64,000 bases of DNA, from the NCBI GenBank assembly GCA_900314875.1, contig OMWX01000003.1:47151-111150 (forward strand), read 5' to 3'. The translations under genes and the position numbers were made by a program. The DNA comes from an uncultured Actinomycetes bacterium (GTDB lineage Bacteria; Actinomycetota; Actinomycetes; Actinomycetales; Bifidobacteriaceae). A model generated the notes under the pieces. The model did not search any database. It saw only the letters and a list, made by a program, of their open reading frames with translations, and was not told where the DNA came from. This document shows positions 18,714 to 27,327 of this stretch, piece after piece (the stretch's first letter is position 1; each line of letters begins with the position of its first letter).

Positions 18714-19127
18714 TCAGCGCCCTCTGCCGAATGCGCGCAACAGAATGCCGTTCCAATCCTGAGCAATCGAAACGGGCGAAGCCGCGTTCATTCCGGCAGT
18801 TTTAGCCGCGTTTGCAACCGTGACAGGCGAAGGAGCGCCCTGTCTGCCGGGTTTGGCGGCAAAAATCCAAAAAGCTCCGCCTTCGTTAAGAGTCGAATTG
18901 GCGTCGACAATCGTGTCCGCCAGCTCGTCTTCGTCATCGCCGTCGCGCCACCATATAATTGCGCCGTCAGCACACGAAGAATAATCCTCATCCGCAAGCT
19001 GTTCTCCGGTCAGAGACTCGATCGACTCACGAACATGCGAATCGACATCCTCATCCCACAGCCATTCCTGAACGATATCTCCGGCCTGAAAACCGAATTG
19101 TTTTGCTTCTGTTATTGTTTCAGCCAC
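18714..19127 (-). CDS. DUF3052 family protein
   Basis: A small (137-residue) acidic protein matching the actinobacterial DUF3052 pattern: FGFQAGDIVQEW.WDEDVD near the start, then IIWWRDGDDEDELAD and a final SVSIAQDWNGILLRAFG-type segment. Function unknown in the family. Start set at GTG 19127, because the family begins just before the FGF..G segment; an ATG at 19175 would add 16 unrelated residues. TATGCT lies exactly 6 nt before the GTG, so a leaderless transcript is possible, although no -35 box is visible. Confidence 0.85.
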   Translation of the reverse strand: MAETITEAKQFGFQAGDIVQEWLWDEDVDSHVRESIESLTGEQLADEDYSSCADGAIIWWRDGDDEDELADTIVDANSTLNEGGAFWIFAAKPGRQGAPSPVTVANAAKTAGMNAASPVSIAQDWNGILLRAFGRGR

Positions 19128-19225
19128 GTTTCTAGCATAACAAGCAGAACGCAACACGCCGGCATTTGTGCGCAAACATTTGGGAAAATTGCCTAAAATC
19201 TTGCGAAAAAGACAAAACCTGAAGT

Positions 19226-19264
19226 TTATCGCAGCTAACTTATCGCAGCTAACTTATCGCAGCT
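19226..19264. repeat. 14-bp tandem repeat
   Basis: Unit TTATCGCAGCTAAC, two perfect copies and most of a third, followed by looser CGCAG(C/T) copies up to about 19283. It is in the gap between the S16 protease gene and DUF3052. Confidence 0.85.
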
Positions 19265-19319
19265 TACCGCAGTTTTTCGCAGCTTTGCGCGGGAAGCTTA
19301 AAAATCTGACTTCACAGCA

Positions 19320-20249
19320 TTATTTGACTTCACAGTGAGGAAGAGACTCTCCTTCCCCCTGAGAAATCGCGCGAAGAGCCTCGTAAGCCTCGTCGAGAGT
19401 CGATACCGAAACATCGCGAAGTCCTTGCGGAACATGCCCGACAACCGAATCGCAATTCGACTCGGGAGCCAGAAACCATGTCGCTTTATTGGCGGCCGCC
19501 GCAATCATTTTCAGCCTGATTCCTCCGATTGCGCCTACCGTTCCGTCGCTTTCCATAGTTCCGGTTCCGGCAATAATCTGTCCTGCCGTAAGGCTTTCTT
19601 CCGTAAGCAGATCAATGGCTCCGAGCGTATACATAAGACCGGCGGAAGGACCTCCGATATCGTCTGCTTTCATTTCTATTTTGATATTTTCCGCATCGAT
19701 TCCGCGATTTTTCGCAAACTGCAAAGCCTGAGAAATCGCATTGCTCTGAGCCTGACTCATCTGCCTGTCGGAACGCTGCTTGTATTCGTCGGACGACTGC
19801 CCTATGGGAGAAACGGCTTCGCGCGGCAAAACTATTGCGGAAGGCGAGAAATAAGCGAAAGCCGTCTGCCAGACGCTTATCGGATATCCGGGAACTCCCT
19901 GCGCGGAAACTGTGGTCAGAAACAGTTTTCCCGAATCCTGATAAGTTTTTGCTCCGTCGCCCGAAATGCTTATCATCGGCTCGTCTGAAGGTTCAGAAGC
20001 TGACGAATCGGCAGATTTTTCAGCATTTTTTTCAGCCTGATTAACCGTCGACAAAACATCTCTGACAGGCCCCGGAGTTTCGACTGCATACGCTCCCGGC
20101 ATGCTCATGCACATAATGCACAGCAGAACCAGAAACGTTCCGGAAAGATAACCGCCCGGCCGCGTTTCCAGATAACGCGACAAACCGTAAAGCAGGGTTT
20201 TTTGCCCGTCGGACGCGGTTTTCGAAGATTTTGTCGAATCATGTGCCAT
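19320..20249 (-). CDS. membrane-anchored Lon-like serine protease (S16) lacking a PDZ domain
   Basis: A 309-residue protein with one N-terminal transmembrane helix (about 36-55) and an extracytoplasmic S16 (Lon-type) protease domain. The catalytic Ser202 is in DDIGGPSAGLMY and Lys247 in IGGIRLKMIAAA. The segment GKLFLTTVSAQGVPGYP...SPSAIVLPRE (about 107-143) is the signature N-terminal part of YlbL-type proteins. In that family a PDZ domain sits between it and the protease; here only about 50 residues separate them, too few for a PDZ. It is divergent from the DUF2342 gene, an arrangement known in other actinobacteria. A role in quality control of secreted or membrane proteins is inferred. Confidence 0.88.
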   Translation of the reverse strand: MAHDSTKSSKTASDGQKTLLYGLSRYLETRPGGYLSGTFLVLLCIMCMSMPGAYAVETPGPVRDVLSTVNQAEKNAEKSADSSASEPSDEPMISISGDGAKTYQDSGKLFLTTVSAQGVPGYPISVWQTAFAYFSPSAIVLPREAVSPIGQSSDEYKQRSDRQMSQAQSNAISQALQFAKNRGIDAENIKIEMKADDIGGPSAGLMYTLGAIDLLTEESLTAGQIIAGTGTMESDGTVGAIGGIRLKMIAAAANKATWFLAPESNCDSVVGHVPQGLRDVSVSTLDEAYEALRAISQGEGESLPHCEVK

Positions 20250-20325
20250 GTCTCCAATATTATAGAAGCAGTACGGAACTCAAACGGCACTGTTCGAAAA
20301 TGCGAAAAACGGGAGTAAAAAGAGC

Positions 20326-22062
20326 ATGAGCGAAAACGAAATACACAAATGGATGATCGAGTGTTTCGGACCGATTCAAGGCGAAATGCTCTGGAAAAAT
20401 TTTAATGAGCAGGTGCCCGATTTTATTCGCGAAGAAATTATGAATCAGGGACCGGGAGGACTGCCGGATCCGGCTCAGATGAGAGCGATGATGAGCGCGT
20501 TTGCATCCGGAGAAATGGCCGGAGCTGCGAATATTCAAGACACTCTTGACGAAGGCCCGATCAACAAAAGGCTTGCGATGAATCTGGCGGCCGAAAAAAT
20601 ACGCGAAGGCGGAGCCGCAGGCATTGTAAGCGCACAGGAAGCGCAGGAAGCGCGAGACGCGATGTCGCAGGCAAATCTGTGGCTTGACGCGGTTACGGAT
20701 TTCAATCCTCCGTCGCAGACTCCCGAGGCGCTGACCCGCGAACAATGGGTTGAGAAGATTTTGCCGCAGTGGATTAAAATCGCTTCCCCGGTCGCCGATT
20801 CGATGAACCGAGCGATGGCCGACGTATTCACGGAACGTCTGGGAGAAATGACCGACGGGAAGATTTCCGGGATTTTTGCAGGTCCGATTTCAATTCCCGT
20901 GCCTGAAGATTTGAATGACACTTCCAAGATTTTCAAATTGCTCGGCAATACGAGTTATGCGATTCATATGGGAGAAGCGGCAGGAAATCTGGCTGCGGAA
21001 GTGCGAGGAAGTTTCGATCAGGGAATCGCGCTTACGGACAATCCGGCGGGAGCTTTGATTGTTCAGAATGCCGATGCTTACGCAGCCGAGCTTGACATCG
21101 ACAAAACAGAAGTGCGCAATTTCCTGGCTCTTATCGAAGCCGCGCACGCAAGGCTTTTCGCGTCCGTACCCTGGCTTATGCCGCGTTTTGAGGCTCTTAT
21201 AAGCAAGTATGCGCGCGAAATCAAGATTGACTTGGATGCGATGGAAGAACAGCTCAGAGAGGCTGAGAATATCGATCCGTCGTCCATTTCTGCGGCCGTA
21301 AACCTGTCGCAGGTGGCAATGCGGGACACAGACGAGCAAAAACACGCTCTGGCAACGCTTGAAACAATGATGACACTTACCGAAAGCTGGGTTGACTGCG
21401 TTACATGGCGAGCCGGAATGCCTTATCTGCCGCATATTGAACAGCTAAGGGAAATGCGCAGACGCGAGCGCGCAATCGGAGGACCTGCGGAACATACTTT
21501 CGAAGCGCTGCTGGGATTGTCTCTTCAGCCGAAAACTTTGCGGGAAGCGGCTGAAAAATGGGAAGAAATCACCGCGAAAGAAGGCACGAAAGCAAGAGAC
21601 AAAATGTGGTCGCATCCGGATTTGCTTTTGCCTATCGAGAACGAAATTCGCGCTTCCGGCAAAGATTCTGACGCAATCTCAGCTTCAGACGCAGATTCGG
21701 TTTCAAACGCAGGTTCGAGTCTCGAAAGCAGTCTGACAAAAAATGCCGATTCTGCCGCAGACAGCAATTCCAAAGAGACTTTAAGCGGCAATTCAAACGA
21801 TTCGGGCGAGGTTTCCGGCTCAAATTCGCAACAGGCTGGAGAAAAAAACAAGCCGCGCGGAGTCGACTGGGATTCGGAATTGTCCAAGCTGCTTGAAAGA
21901 GAAACTGACGCGGGTCTCGGCATCAGTTCTGACGATTCATCCGATTCCGACAATGCCGGCAACACTGACGGCACGGGCAAAACTGACAATGCTGACGATA
22001 CCGAAAATGCTGACGGCACTGACAATGACAGCACTGACAATGACGGCGATCGCAACGAATAA
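20326..22062 (+). CDS. DUF2342/TIGR03624 zincin-like protein
   Basis: A 578-residue protein of the actinobacterial family usually annotated as a zinc-dependent metalloprotease or putative hydrolase. Recognised by LGNTSYAIHMGEAAGNLA, SFDQGIALTD, the EAAHARLFASVPWL segment (E271, H274) and ESWVDCVTW later on. A canonical HExxH is not present, as in the family as I recall it, so proteolysis is not proven. After about residue 430 the sequence becomes Ser/Asp/Asn/Gly-rich, ending in a Thr-Asp-Gly/Asn repeat tail. Divergent from the S16 protease with 76 nt between starts; convergent with the helicase at a strong bidirectional terminator. Confidence 0.88.
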   Translation: MSENEIHKWMIECFGPIQGEMLWKNFNEQVPDFIREEIMNQGPGGLPDPAQMRAMMSAFASGEMAGAANIQDTLDEGPINKRLAMNLAAEKIREGGAAGIVSAQEAQEARDAMSQANLWLDAVTDFNPPSQTPEALTREQWVEKILPQWIKIASPVADSMNRAMADVFTERLGEMTDGKISGIFAGPISIPVPEDLNDTSKIFKLLGNTSYAIHMGEAAGNLAAEVRGSFDQGIALTDNPAGALIVQNADAYAAELDIDKTEVRNFLALIEAAHARLFASVPWLMPRFEALISKYAREIKIDLDAMEEQLREAENIDPSSISAAVNLSQVAMRDTDEQKHALATLETMMTLTESWVDCVTWRAGMPYLPHIEQLREMRRRERAIGGPAEHTFEALLGLSLQPKTLREAAEKWEEITAKEGTKARDKMWSHPDLLLPIENEIRASGKDSDAISASDADSVSNAGSSLESSLTKNADSAADSNSKETLSGNSNDSGEVSGSNSQQAGEKNKPRGVDWDSELSKLLERETDAGLGISSDDSSDSDNAGNTDGTGKTDNADDTENADGTDNDSTDNDGDRNE

Positions 22063-22150
22063 CAACGGCTGCCCGTTCTGAAGATTCGGTCGTTTCTGAA
22101 AATTCGGGTAAAAATAGTTTTATCCGTTTTGTCAAATTCATTCGTTTTGC

Positions 22151-22184
22151 AAAAAAGCAGAAACTCTTGTTTCTGCTTTTTTTC
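22151..22184 (+). terminator. bidirectional terminator between DUF2342 gene and helicase
   Basis: Perfect 14-bp stem (22151-22164 with 22169-22182, loop TCTT) with a T-run on the plus strand and a matching A-run giving T on the minus strand. It can end both convergent transcripts. Confidence 0.95.
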
Positions 22185-22244
22185 ATTATTCGGCGTTTTG
22201 AACGCCCCGATTATTTTTCAGCTTTTTTTACGTCAAAAACCTTT

Positions 22245-23849
22245 TTACGTCAAAAATCTGCTCGGGCGGCGATTTGCAGCTCCGTCAATATTTTTCGCCT
22301 GCGCATAAGACAGATTAAGAACGTCTTCCGCACGAGTCACGCCGACATACAAAAGTCTGCGCTCCTCCTCCAAAGTCTGAGCATCGCGAATAAAACCGTA
22401 AGGAATAAGCCCTTCAGAACAGCCGATTAAGAACACGTGCTTCCATTCCAAACCCTTTGCGGCATGAATCGAAGAAATCGTTACTCGCCCTAATGAAAAC
22501 TTTGTATCCGAAGAACGCGCGGCCGCAGAATTTACATCATTGTTTTCTTTGGAATCCCCGGATCCGAAAAGCTTGAAATCATCGGCATCAAACATATATC
22601 CGGCAGAATCGAAAGCCGGATTTTTTCTGATTTGAAAAGGAATCTGCGCTTTGCGAAACTCTGCAGCAACCGGACGAGCCTGAGCATTTATGCGCATAAG
22701 AACCGCAATATCATCTGCCGATACCCCGCTTCGCAGAAGATTTTTAATTTTGGCAGACACGCTTGCGGCTTCCTCAAAATCGTTTTTGTAAACCGTTCGA
22801 GATATGCGTTTCCCGTTCTCGCGCACTGTGACAAGAGAAAGATAATCTTCGCTTAAAGGAGAAGATTTGAGGATTTTGTTCGCATAATTAATAACCTGCG
22901 GAGTAGAGCGGTAATCCCTGTCAAGCCGCAAATCTGCGCTTATCGGAGCAAATTCATTAACAAAATCAAGCAGATACCAGCTCGTGGCTCCGGCAAAAGA
23001 ATAAATCGTCTGCCCGGGATCTCCTACAACGCATACGGACGGCATATCGGATTTTTTCGGTTTTGCTTTCTCCTCTTTAAGCCCCAGCCACATGCGCATA
23101 AGCCTGTGCTGAAGAGGCGAAACGTCCTGATACTCGTCAACGCTTAAATAAGCTATGTTTTTGCATATTTTTTCCGCACACTGCGGAAATTCGCGAATAA
23201 TATGACAGACGATAAGCAGAATGTCGTCAAAATCGATTTGATTTAATGCTGTTTTTGACATCTCATAATTTTTTATAATCTGAGACATCGTATCCGGTTC
23301 AAGACCGGCAGGAGGAACGCGTTTCGTTCTTTCGCACACATACGCATAACTGTCGGGATTAATAAGCGAAACCTTTGTGCGGTTAATTTCTGCCAGGATA
23401 TCCCTTACTTCCATGTGCGAATAATCATCTTTGCAAGTGACGGTTTTCGCAGCCGAGAAAGCCAGACGATGCGCGTCTTCGACAACATGCGGAAAAGGCG
23501 ATTCAGCGACATCTCGCCATACCATGCGAAGCTGACGCAGCGCGGCCGAATGAAAAGTTGCGACATTGATCTGAGTTTTGTCTTCAAGCCCTAAAGCAGA
23601 CAAACGTTTGCGCATTTCTCCGGCGGCTTTTACAGAAAACGTCACGGCCAGGGTTTTCTGCGGATCCCAGTTCCCGGTTTTGACGGCATAGGCGATCCTG
23701 CGCGTAATCGTGCGGGTTTTTCCGGCTCCCGCGCCTGCGAGAATCCGCACCGGTCCGGAAAGAGAACATACGGCTTCGCGCTGATTATCGTCCAAACCTT
23801 CAAGCAGTTCGTCGGCTTTGCTTTTCTCGGCGAACGCGCTTTTGCTCAT
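22245..23849 (-). CDS. UvrD/PcrA-type ATP-dependent helicase (UvrD2-like, short)
   Basis: Superfamily 1 3'-5' DNA helicase, 534 residues. Motifs: DNQREAV (Q motif), Walker A GAGAGKTRTI, motif III-like VVGDPGQTIYSFAGA, motif II VDEYQDVSP, DRDYRST and LLYVGVTRAE (motif VI). Location next to DUF2342 and an APH-type gene matches actinobacterial UvrD2. UvrD2 usually carries an HRDC domain and a tetracysteine tail; here the protein stops soon after motif VI with no HRDC. Between 425 and 450 is a Ser/Asn/Asp-rich loop. Start set at ATG 23849 with GGAGAG upstream; the longer frame to 23939 lacks a ribosome site. Confidence 0.9.
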   Translation of the reverse strand: MSKSAFAEKSKADELLEGLDDNQREAVCSLSGPVRILAGAGAGKTRTITRRIAYAVKTGNWDPQKTLAVTFSVKAAGEMRKRLSALGLEDKTQINVATFHSAALRQLRMVWRDVAESPFPHVVEDAHRLAFSAAKTVTCKDDYSHMEVRDILAEINRTKVSLINPDSYAYVCERTKRVPPAGLEPDTMSQIIKNYEMSKTALNQIDFDDILLIVCHIIREFPQCAEKICKNIAYLSVDEYQDVSPLQHRLMRMWLGLKEEKAKPKKSDMPSVCVVGDPGQTIYSFAGATSWYLLDFVNEFAPISADLRLDRDYRSTPQVINYANKILKSSPLSEDYLSLVTVRENGKRISRTVYKNDFEEAASVSAKIKNLLRSGVSADDIAVLMRINAQARPVAAEFRKAQIPFQIRKNPAFDSAGYMFDADDFKLFGSGDSKENNDVNSAAARSSDTKFSLGRVTISSIHAAKGLEWKHVFLIGCSEGLIPYGFIRDAQTLEEERRLLYVGVTRAEDVLNLSYAQAKNIDGAANRRPSRFLT

Positions 23850-24062
23850 TTTATGCTCTCCTTTCGCTTTTATTCTGATGTTTTTCACTATTTTGCCGGA
23901 AACGCAGACCGAATACGATATCGAAAAACAAATGTGCATAAATATTCAAAACGCAGCCCGCTTCCCCGATTGGCAGTCTGATTCGCAATCCGGTCAGCAG
24001 CACTGTCAGCAGCCGAATTCGCGCATAATACGCAAGGTCGCGCGAAATGCGAGTGAAAATAT

Positions 24063-24079
24063 ATACACCGGTGTATTAA
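24063..24079 (+). promoter_or_regulatory. palindromic operator-like site at the start of the APH-type gene
   Basis: Perfect 14-bp palindrome ATACACCGGTGTAT at 24063-24076 overlapping a -10-like TATTAA (24074-24079), only 14 nt before the GTG start. It is the kind of site a dimeric repressor would use; it also lies in the gap shared with the divergent helicase gene. Confidence 0.5.
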
Positions 24080-24089
24080 ACTGGCAATC

Positions 24090-25694
24090 GTGAATGAAAA
24101 TACCGTCTTCGAAATTGCAGCTTTAACGTCGGCGTTACTGCCGAAATTGTCCGTTGCTGGCGCACAGATATGCAGCAAAAACTTCTCTGAAACCGACGAA
24201 AGATTCGAACTGGTTACGGCTGTCATATCAGATGCCGCGGGACGCAAATTCGATGTTACGGTAACAAAAACAGCCGAAGGCGAAAAACTTCTGGCAAGAA
24301 GAGCAAAAGCAGCCAAAACGATATATGCACAAAAAGAGCCGTCGGGACTGGGTTTTGCGCTGGAAAATGCGGTCGCTTTTCATTCGGCAGACAAGTCTAC
24401 TTCAGGAAAAGCCATTCTGGTCACTCGTCATTCGGACGGAAACCCCGTTCGGCTGGACAGTCTGACAGAAAATCAATGTGCGGCCGCAGGCACAGCAATC
24501 GGCGCGATTCACTGCCTTAATGCGGATTTCCTCAAAGATGCCAAATATCCGGCTTACGATGCGAATCATATTAGAAATCAGCTTATTTCCTGGGTCAAAC
24601 ACTTGAAAACCACGGGGCATATTCCTGAGGAAATAACGGACAACTGGGCTAAAATTACAGAAACTGCGGGAATGTTCAATTTTTCGTCCGTGCTTGTTCA
24701 CGGCGGTTTCGACGACGGAGACATTCTTTTCTCGACAACAGGAACGGCTGCTGTAAAACATTGGGAAAACATGCAGATAAGCGATCCGGCAAGAGATTTG
24801 GCATGGATTTTCACAAGACTGGATTCCCAGGCTCGCACGCGCGTTTTGTCCGCATACGGACGCATTCTCGGCTCCCGCATGGACGACATGATTATGCTGC
24901 GCGCGGGACTTTGGGTTCAGATGGAGCAGGTCGGCGAACTGATGGACGCGTTAAGCCGCGCGGATACCGAGCGGATTATGATTTTCCGCGCAGAAGTCGA
25001 AAGACTTGCGCACGATATCGCGCAAACCTCGCATTCTCATGCGAAAAAAACCTGTCTGCAAAAGAAAAAACGAAATTCTTCGACTCTGACTGTGGGAGAT
25101 TTGCTTGACAATGCGCAGGCTGCGGGAATCAGATCCGAAAACTCAAACGAAAACAGGGAATCGAAAAACAAGGATTCAAAGCCGGAATCGCGCAAAAAAA
25201 CAGAACGGCCTGATAATGCGCGGCAGAACGGCGAATCGCAAGATGCCCGGCCGCAATATGAGAACGACGACACGCAGGCGTCGGCAGCGATAATAAAAAC
25301 CGAAACTTCGCAGAACGAAAACGGTTCAAAAAACAGCATAAGCAAAAATGAGAATGCGACTGCCGTCGATTCTTCAGCTGAAAAATCGTCAAAATTGCCG
25401 GCAGACAGACCGGCTTCAGACGACATGCCTACCGAAGTTTTGCAGAAAGTATCGAAAGATAATGCGAAAAACACTGCAAAAAACGCGGATGCAAAGAATC
25501 TCGGCAATGATGTCATGACTGAAATTTTGCGCAGCGGAGATTCTCATATCGACGACTCTTATATCGACGATTCGCAAGACTTTCAAAACACTGAAGTCAT
25601 TGCAAAATCGGAAATAACAAAATCCGGGAAAGCGAAACCTGAAGCCGAAGAGTCTGAATCGGAAGAGCCGGAAACCGAAACTCAAGCCGTATAA
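24090..25694 (+). CDS. aminoglycoside-phosphotransferase-fold protein with disordered tail
   Basis: A 534-residue protein whose first 310 residues resemble the APH kinase-like fold: a mid-domain AGTAIGAIHCLN helix, LVHGGFDDGDILF in place of the catalytic HGDLHxxNxLF loop, and a following ISDPARDLAW segment for the metal-binding Asp. The loop is degenerate (HGGFDDGD), so kinase activity is doubtful. From about 330 the sequence is Asn/Ser/Lys/Glu-rich and low complexity. It starts with GTG at 24090; a nearby ATG at 24094 is out of frame. It is unlikely to be a drug-resistance gene: related proteins are a conserved chromosomal neighbour of UvrD2 in actinobacteria. Its role is unknown. Confidence 0.75.
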   Translation: MNENTVFEIAALTSALLPKLSVAGAQICSKNFSETDERFELVTAVISDAAGRKFDVTVTKTAEGEKLLARRAKAAKTIYAQKEPSGLGFALENAVAFHSADKSTSGKAILVTRHSDGNPVRLDSLTENQCAAAGTAIGAIHCLNADFLKDAKYPAYDANHIRNQLISWVKHLKTTGHIPEEITDNWAKITETAGMFNFSSVLVHGGFDDGDILFSTTGTAAVKHWENMQISDPARDLAWIFTRLDSQARTRVLSAYGRILGSRMDDMIMLRAGLWVQMEQVGELMDALSRADTERIMIFRAEVERLAHDIAQTSHSHAKKTCLQKKKRNSSTLTVGDLLDNAQAAGIRSENSNENRESKNKDSKPESRKKTERPDNARQNGESQDARPQYENDDTQASAAIIKTETSQNENGSKNSISKNENATAVDSSAEKSSKLPADRPASDDMPTEVLQKVSKDNAKNTAKNADAKNLGNDVMTEILRSGDSHIDDSYIDDSQDFQNTEVIAKSEITKSGKAKPEAEESESEEPETETQAV

Positions 25695-25796
25695 AGCGGA
25701 CAAAACAGGCAAAACAGCCAGAAACAGTCCGGCTGCAAATCCGTCGGAATTTGAGCATTCGCACGCGCGCATATTCGGCGAAATGCCCGACACTGA

Positions 25797-25802
25797 TATA
25801 CT
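25797..25802 (+). promoter_or_regulatory. possible -10 box of the DUF3107 gene
   Basis: TATACT 32 nt before the DUF3107 start, with a poor -35 (TTCGGC) at 17 nt spacing. Confidence 0.4.
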
Positions 25803-25834
25803 CGTAGAATACTTGTGTTTGAGAAAGGAAGAAA

Positions 25835-26062
25835 ATGAGCACGGATATCGAAATTTGGTTCCGTCAGGTGTCGCAGCCTGTGACAATCAGCACGAATGCG
25901 GCTTATGAGCAGCTTAATGCGCAGATTAAAGAAGCTATGAAAGAAAAAACCGTTCTTTCGATTAAAGATATTTACGATAAAGAATATTTTTTGAATACCG
26001 AGTCGGTAAATCTGATCTCAGTCGGCGCGGACGAACAGAATGCCCGTCATTTGGGATTCTGA
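25835..26062 (+). CDS. DUF3107 family protein
   Basis: A 75-residue protein matching the actinobacterial DUF3107 family: IEIWFRQVSQPVTIST at the start, a helical middle, and SVNLISVGADEQNARHLGF at the end, where the family shows I.YVEIG..E.R.VGF. Function unknown. AAGGAAG lies just before ATG 25835. It is a single gene converging on the PHP gene 51 nt away; no clear terminator is seen between them. Confidence 0.88.
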   Translation: MSTDIEIWFRQVSQPVTISTNAAYEQLNAQIKEAMKEKTVLSIKDIYDKEYFLNTESVNLISVGADEQNARHLGF

Positions 26063-26113
26063 TTTAATTACTGTTTTTAAGCTTCACATTCCGGGAATTT
26101 ATATTCTGACGAT

Positions 26114-27049
26114 TCACATTCCTGCGACGGTCAGAAATGAGCGTTTGACGATTTCGCGCACCGTTTCGCTGTCGGAAGCGTTCTCTCCCATGCGATTTAT
26201 TTTTCCTTTGCCGTGCCAGTCGGATCCTGCGGTTGCCAACAGATTCAGGCGGCCGGCAATTTTTTTTAGCCTTATCCTCTGCTCTTCAGGATTGTCTCTG
26301 TGGAAGATTTCCAACGCATCCAAGCCCGCGTCGGCAAGTTCTTCGATTTGTTCCTCAGACAAAACCGGTCCTCGCGAATAAATTGCTCCCGAATGTGCGA
26401 TTCCAACCGCTCCGCACGCATTTTTAACCGCTTTTATGACTTGTACCGCGTCAGGTGAAGAAGCCGGCACATAATAAGGGCTTTTCGGGGAAATTATGCC
26501 GGCAAATGCCTGCGAACGATTTTCGCAGACGCCGGCTGCAACAAGCGCGTCCGCTATATGAGGACGACCCGGGGTCGTTTCGTCTCCAGATTTCATGCAG
26601 GCAAAAACAGCTTCGCGATCAATTGGGTAATCTTTGCTGATTTTGTCGGTCATAAGCAGGATTCGCTCTTTTCGCATTTTTGTCAGATTATCAAAAAGAG
26701 CGCAGATTGCTTCGTTTTGCGGATCATAAAGCCATGCGAGAATATGCACCGAAACGCGACCGAAATGAGACGTAATCTCTGTGCCGCGAATAAGAGGAAA
26801 ATTCAGTTTTTGAGCCGCTGCAGCCGCCTGCTGCCACCCCGCCGTCGTGTCATGATCCGTAATCGCCACGCCCGAAAGTCCGATTTGAGCGGCTTTTTCA
26901 ACCAGCTCGGCAGGAGAGCAGGTTCCGTCGGAAAAAGACGAGTGACAGTGCAAATCCCAGCCGAAACCGTCATATTCTGCTCCGGTTTTGCTTATTCCGC
27001 AATTATCCGCTTTGCTCGAAAAATCCGATTTTTGAATGTCGTTCATCAC
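26114..27049 (-). CDS. PHP-domain phosphoesterase (RNase AM / YciV-like)
   Basis: A 311-residue PHP-fold metal-dependent phosphoesterase. Motifs: DLHCHSSFSDG (metal ligands), AITDHDTTAG, EITSHF, and a terminal SDWHG. The long insertion after IRGTEI (KMRKERILLM...GRPHIADALV) is typical of the YciV/TrpH group, which in other bacteria hydrolyses 3',5'-nucleoside bisphosphates and trims RNA 5' ends. 311 residues versus about 290 for the group. Start at ATG 27049 or the adjacent ATG; AGGTTGTG lies just before. Confidence 0.9.
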   Translation of the reverse strand: MMNDIQKSDFSSKADNCGISKTGAEYDGFGWDLHCHSSFSDGTCSPAELVEKAAQIGLSGVAITDHDTTAGWQQAAAAAQKLNFPLIRGTEITSHFGRVSVHILAWLYDPQNEAICALFDNLTKMRKERILLMTDKISKDYPIDREAVFACMKSGDETTPGRPHIADALVAAGVCENRSQAFAGIISPKSPYYVPASSPDAVQVIKAVKNACGAVGIAHSGAIYSRGPVLSEEQIEELADAGLDALEIFHRDNPEEQRIRLKKIAGRLNLLATAGSDWHGKGKINRMGENASDSETVREIVKRSFLTVAGM

Positions 27050-27207
27050 AACCTCGCTTGTTAAAAATATTTTCGCAGCATATTTTCGCCGCGAACCGAG
27101 CTTTCCCGCGTTTCAACTGTTTACGCAAGACGTTTTTAAAGCGTTTTAAAGATGTTCTTATAAACAAGCATAACCGCAAAACAGCCGAAATTTTGCTTTC
27201 TTGCGTG

Positions 27208-27213
27208 TATAAT
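27208..27213 (+). promoter_or_regulatory. -10 box upstream of the VKOR gene
   Basis: Perfect TATAAT preceded by TG, 114 nt before the VKOR start. No convincing -35 at the usual distance. Confidence 0.5.
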
Positions 27214-27327
27214 CGGATGTAATTGTCACATTGCGAAAACCTGCCCGATTCGCGAGAAAAACGTCAAAACCGAAAAAACGCAAAATCGCGCTCTGCCGGC
27301 AATTTTTTTAAAGAATATGAGGAAATA

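Noticed and set aside
24090-25694. Aminoglycoside resistance gene
   Set aside because: Only the fold matches; the catalytic loop is degenerate and the gene sits in a conserved housekeeping neighbourhood.
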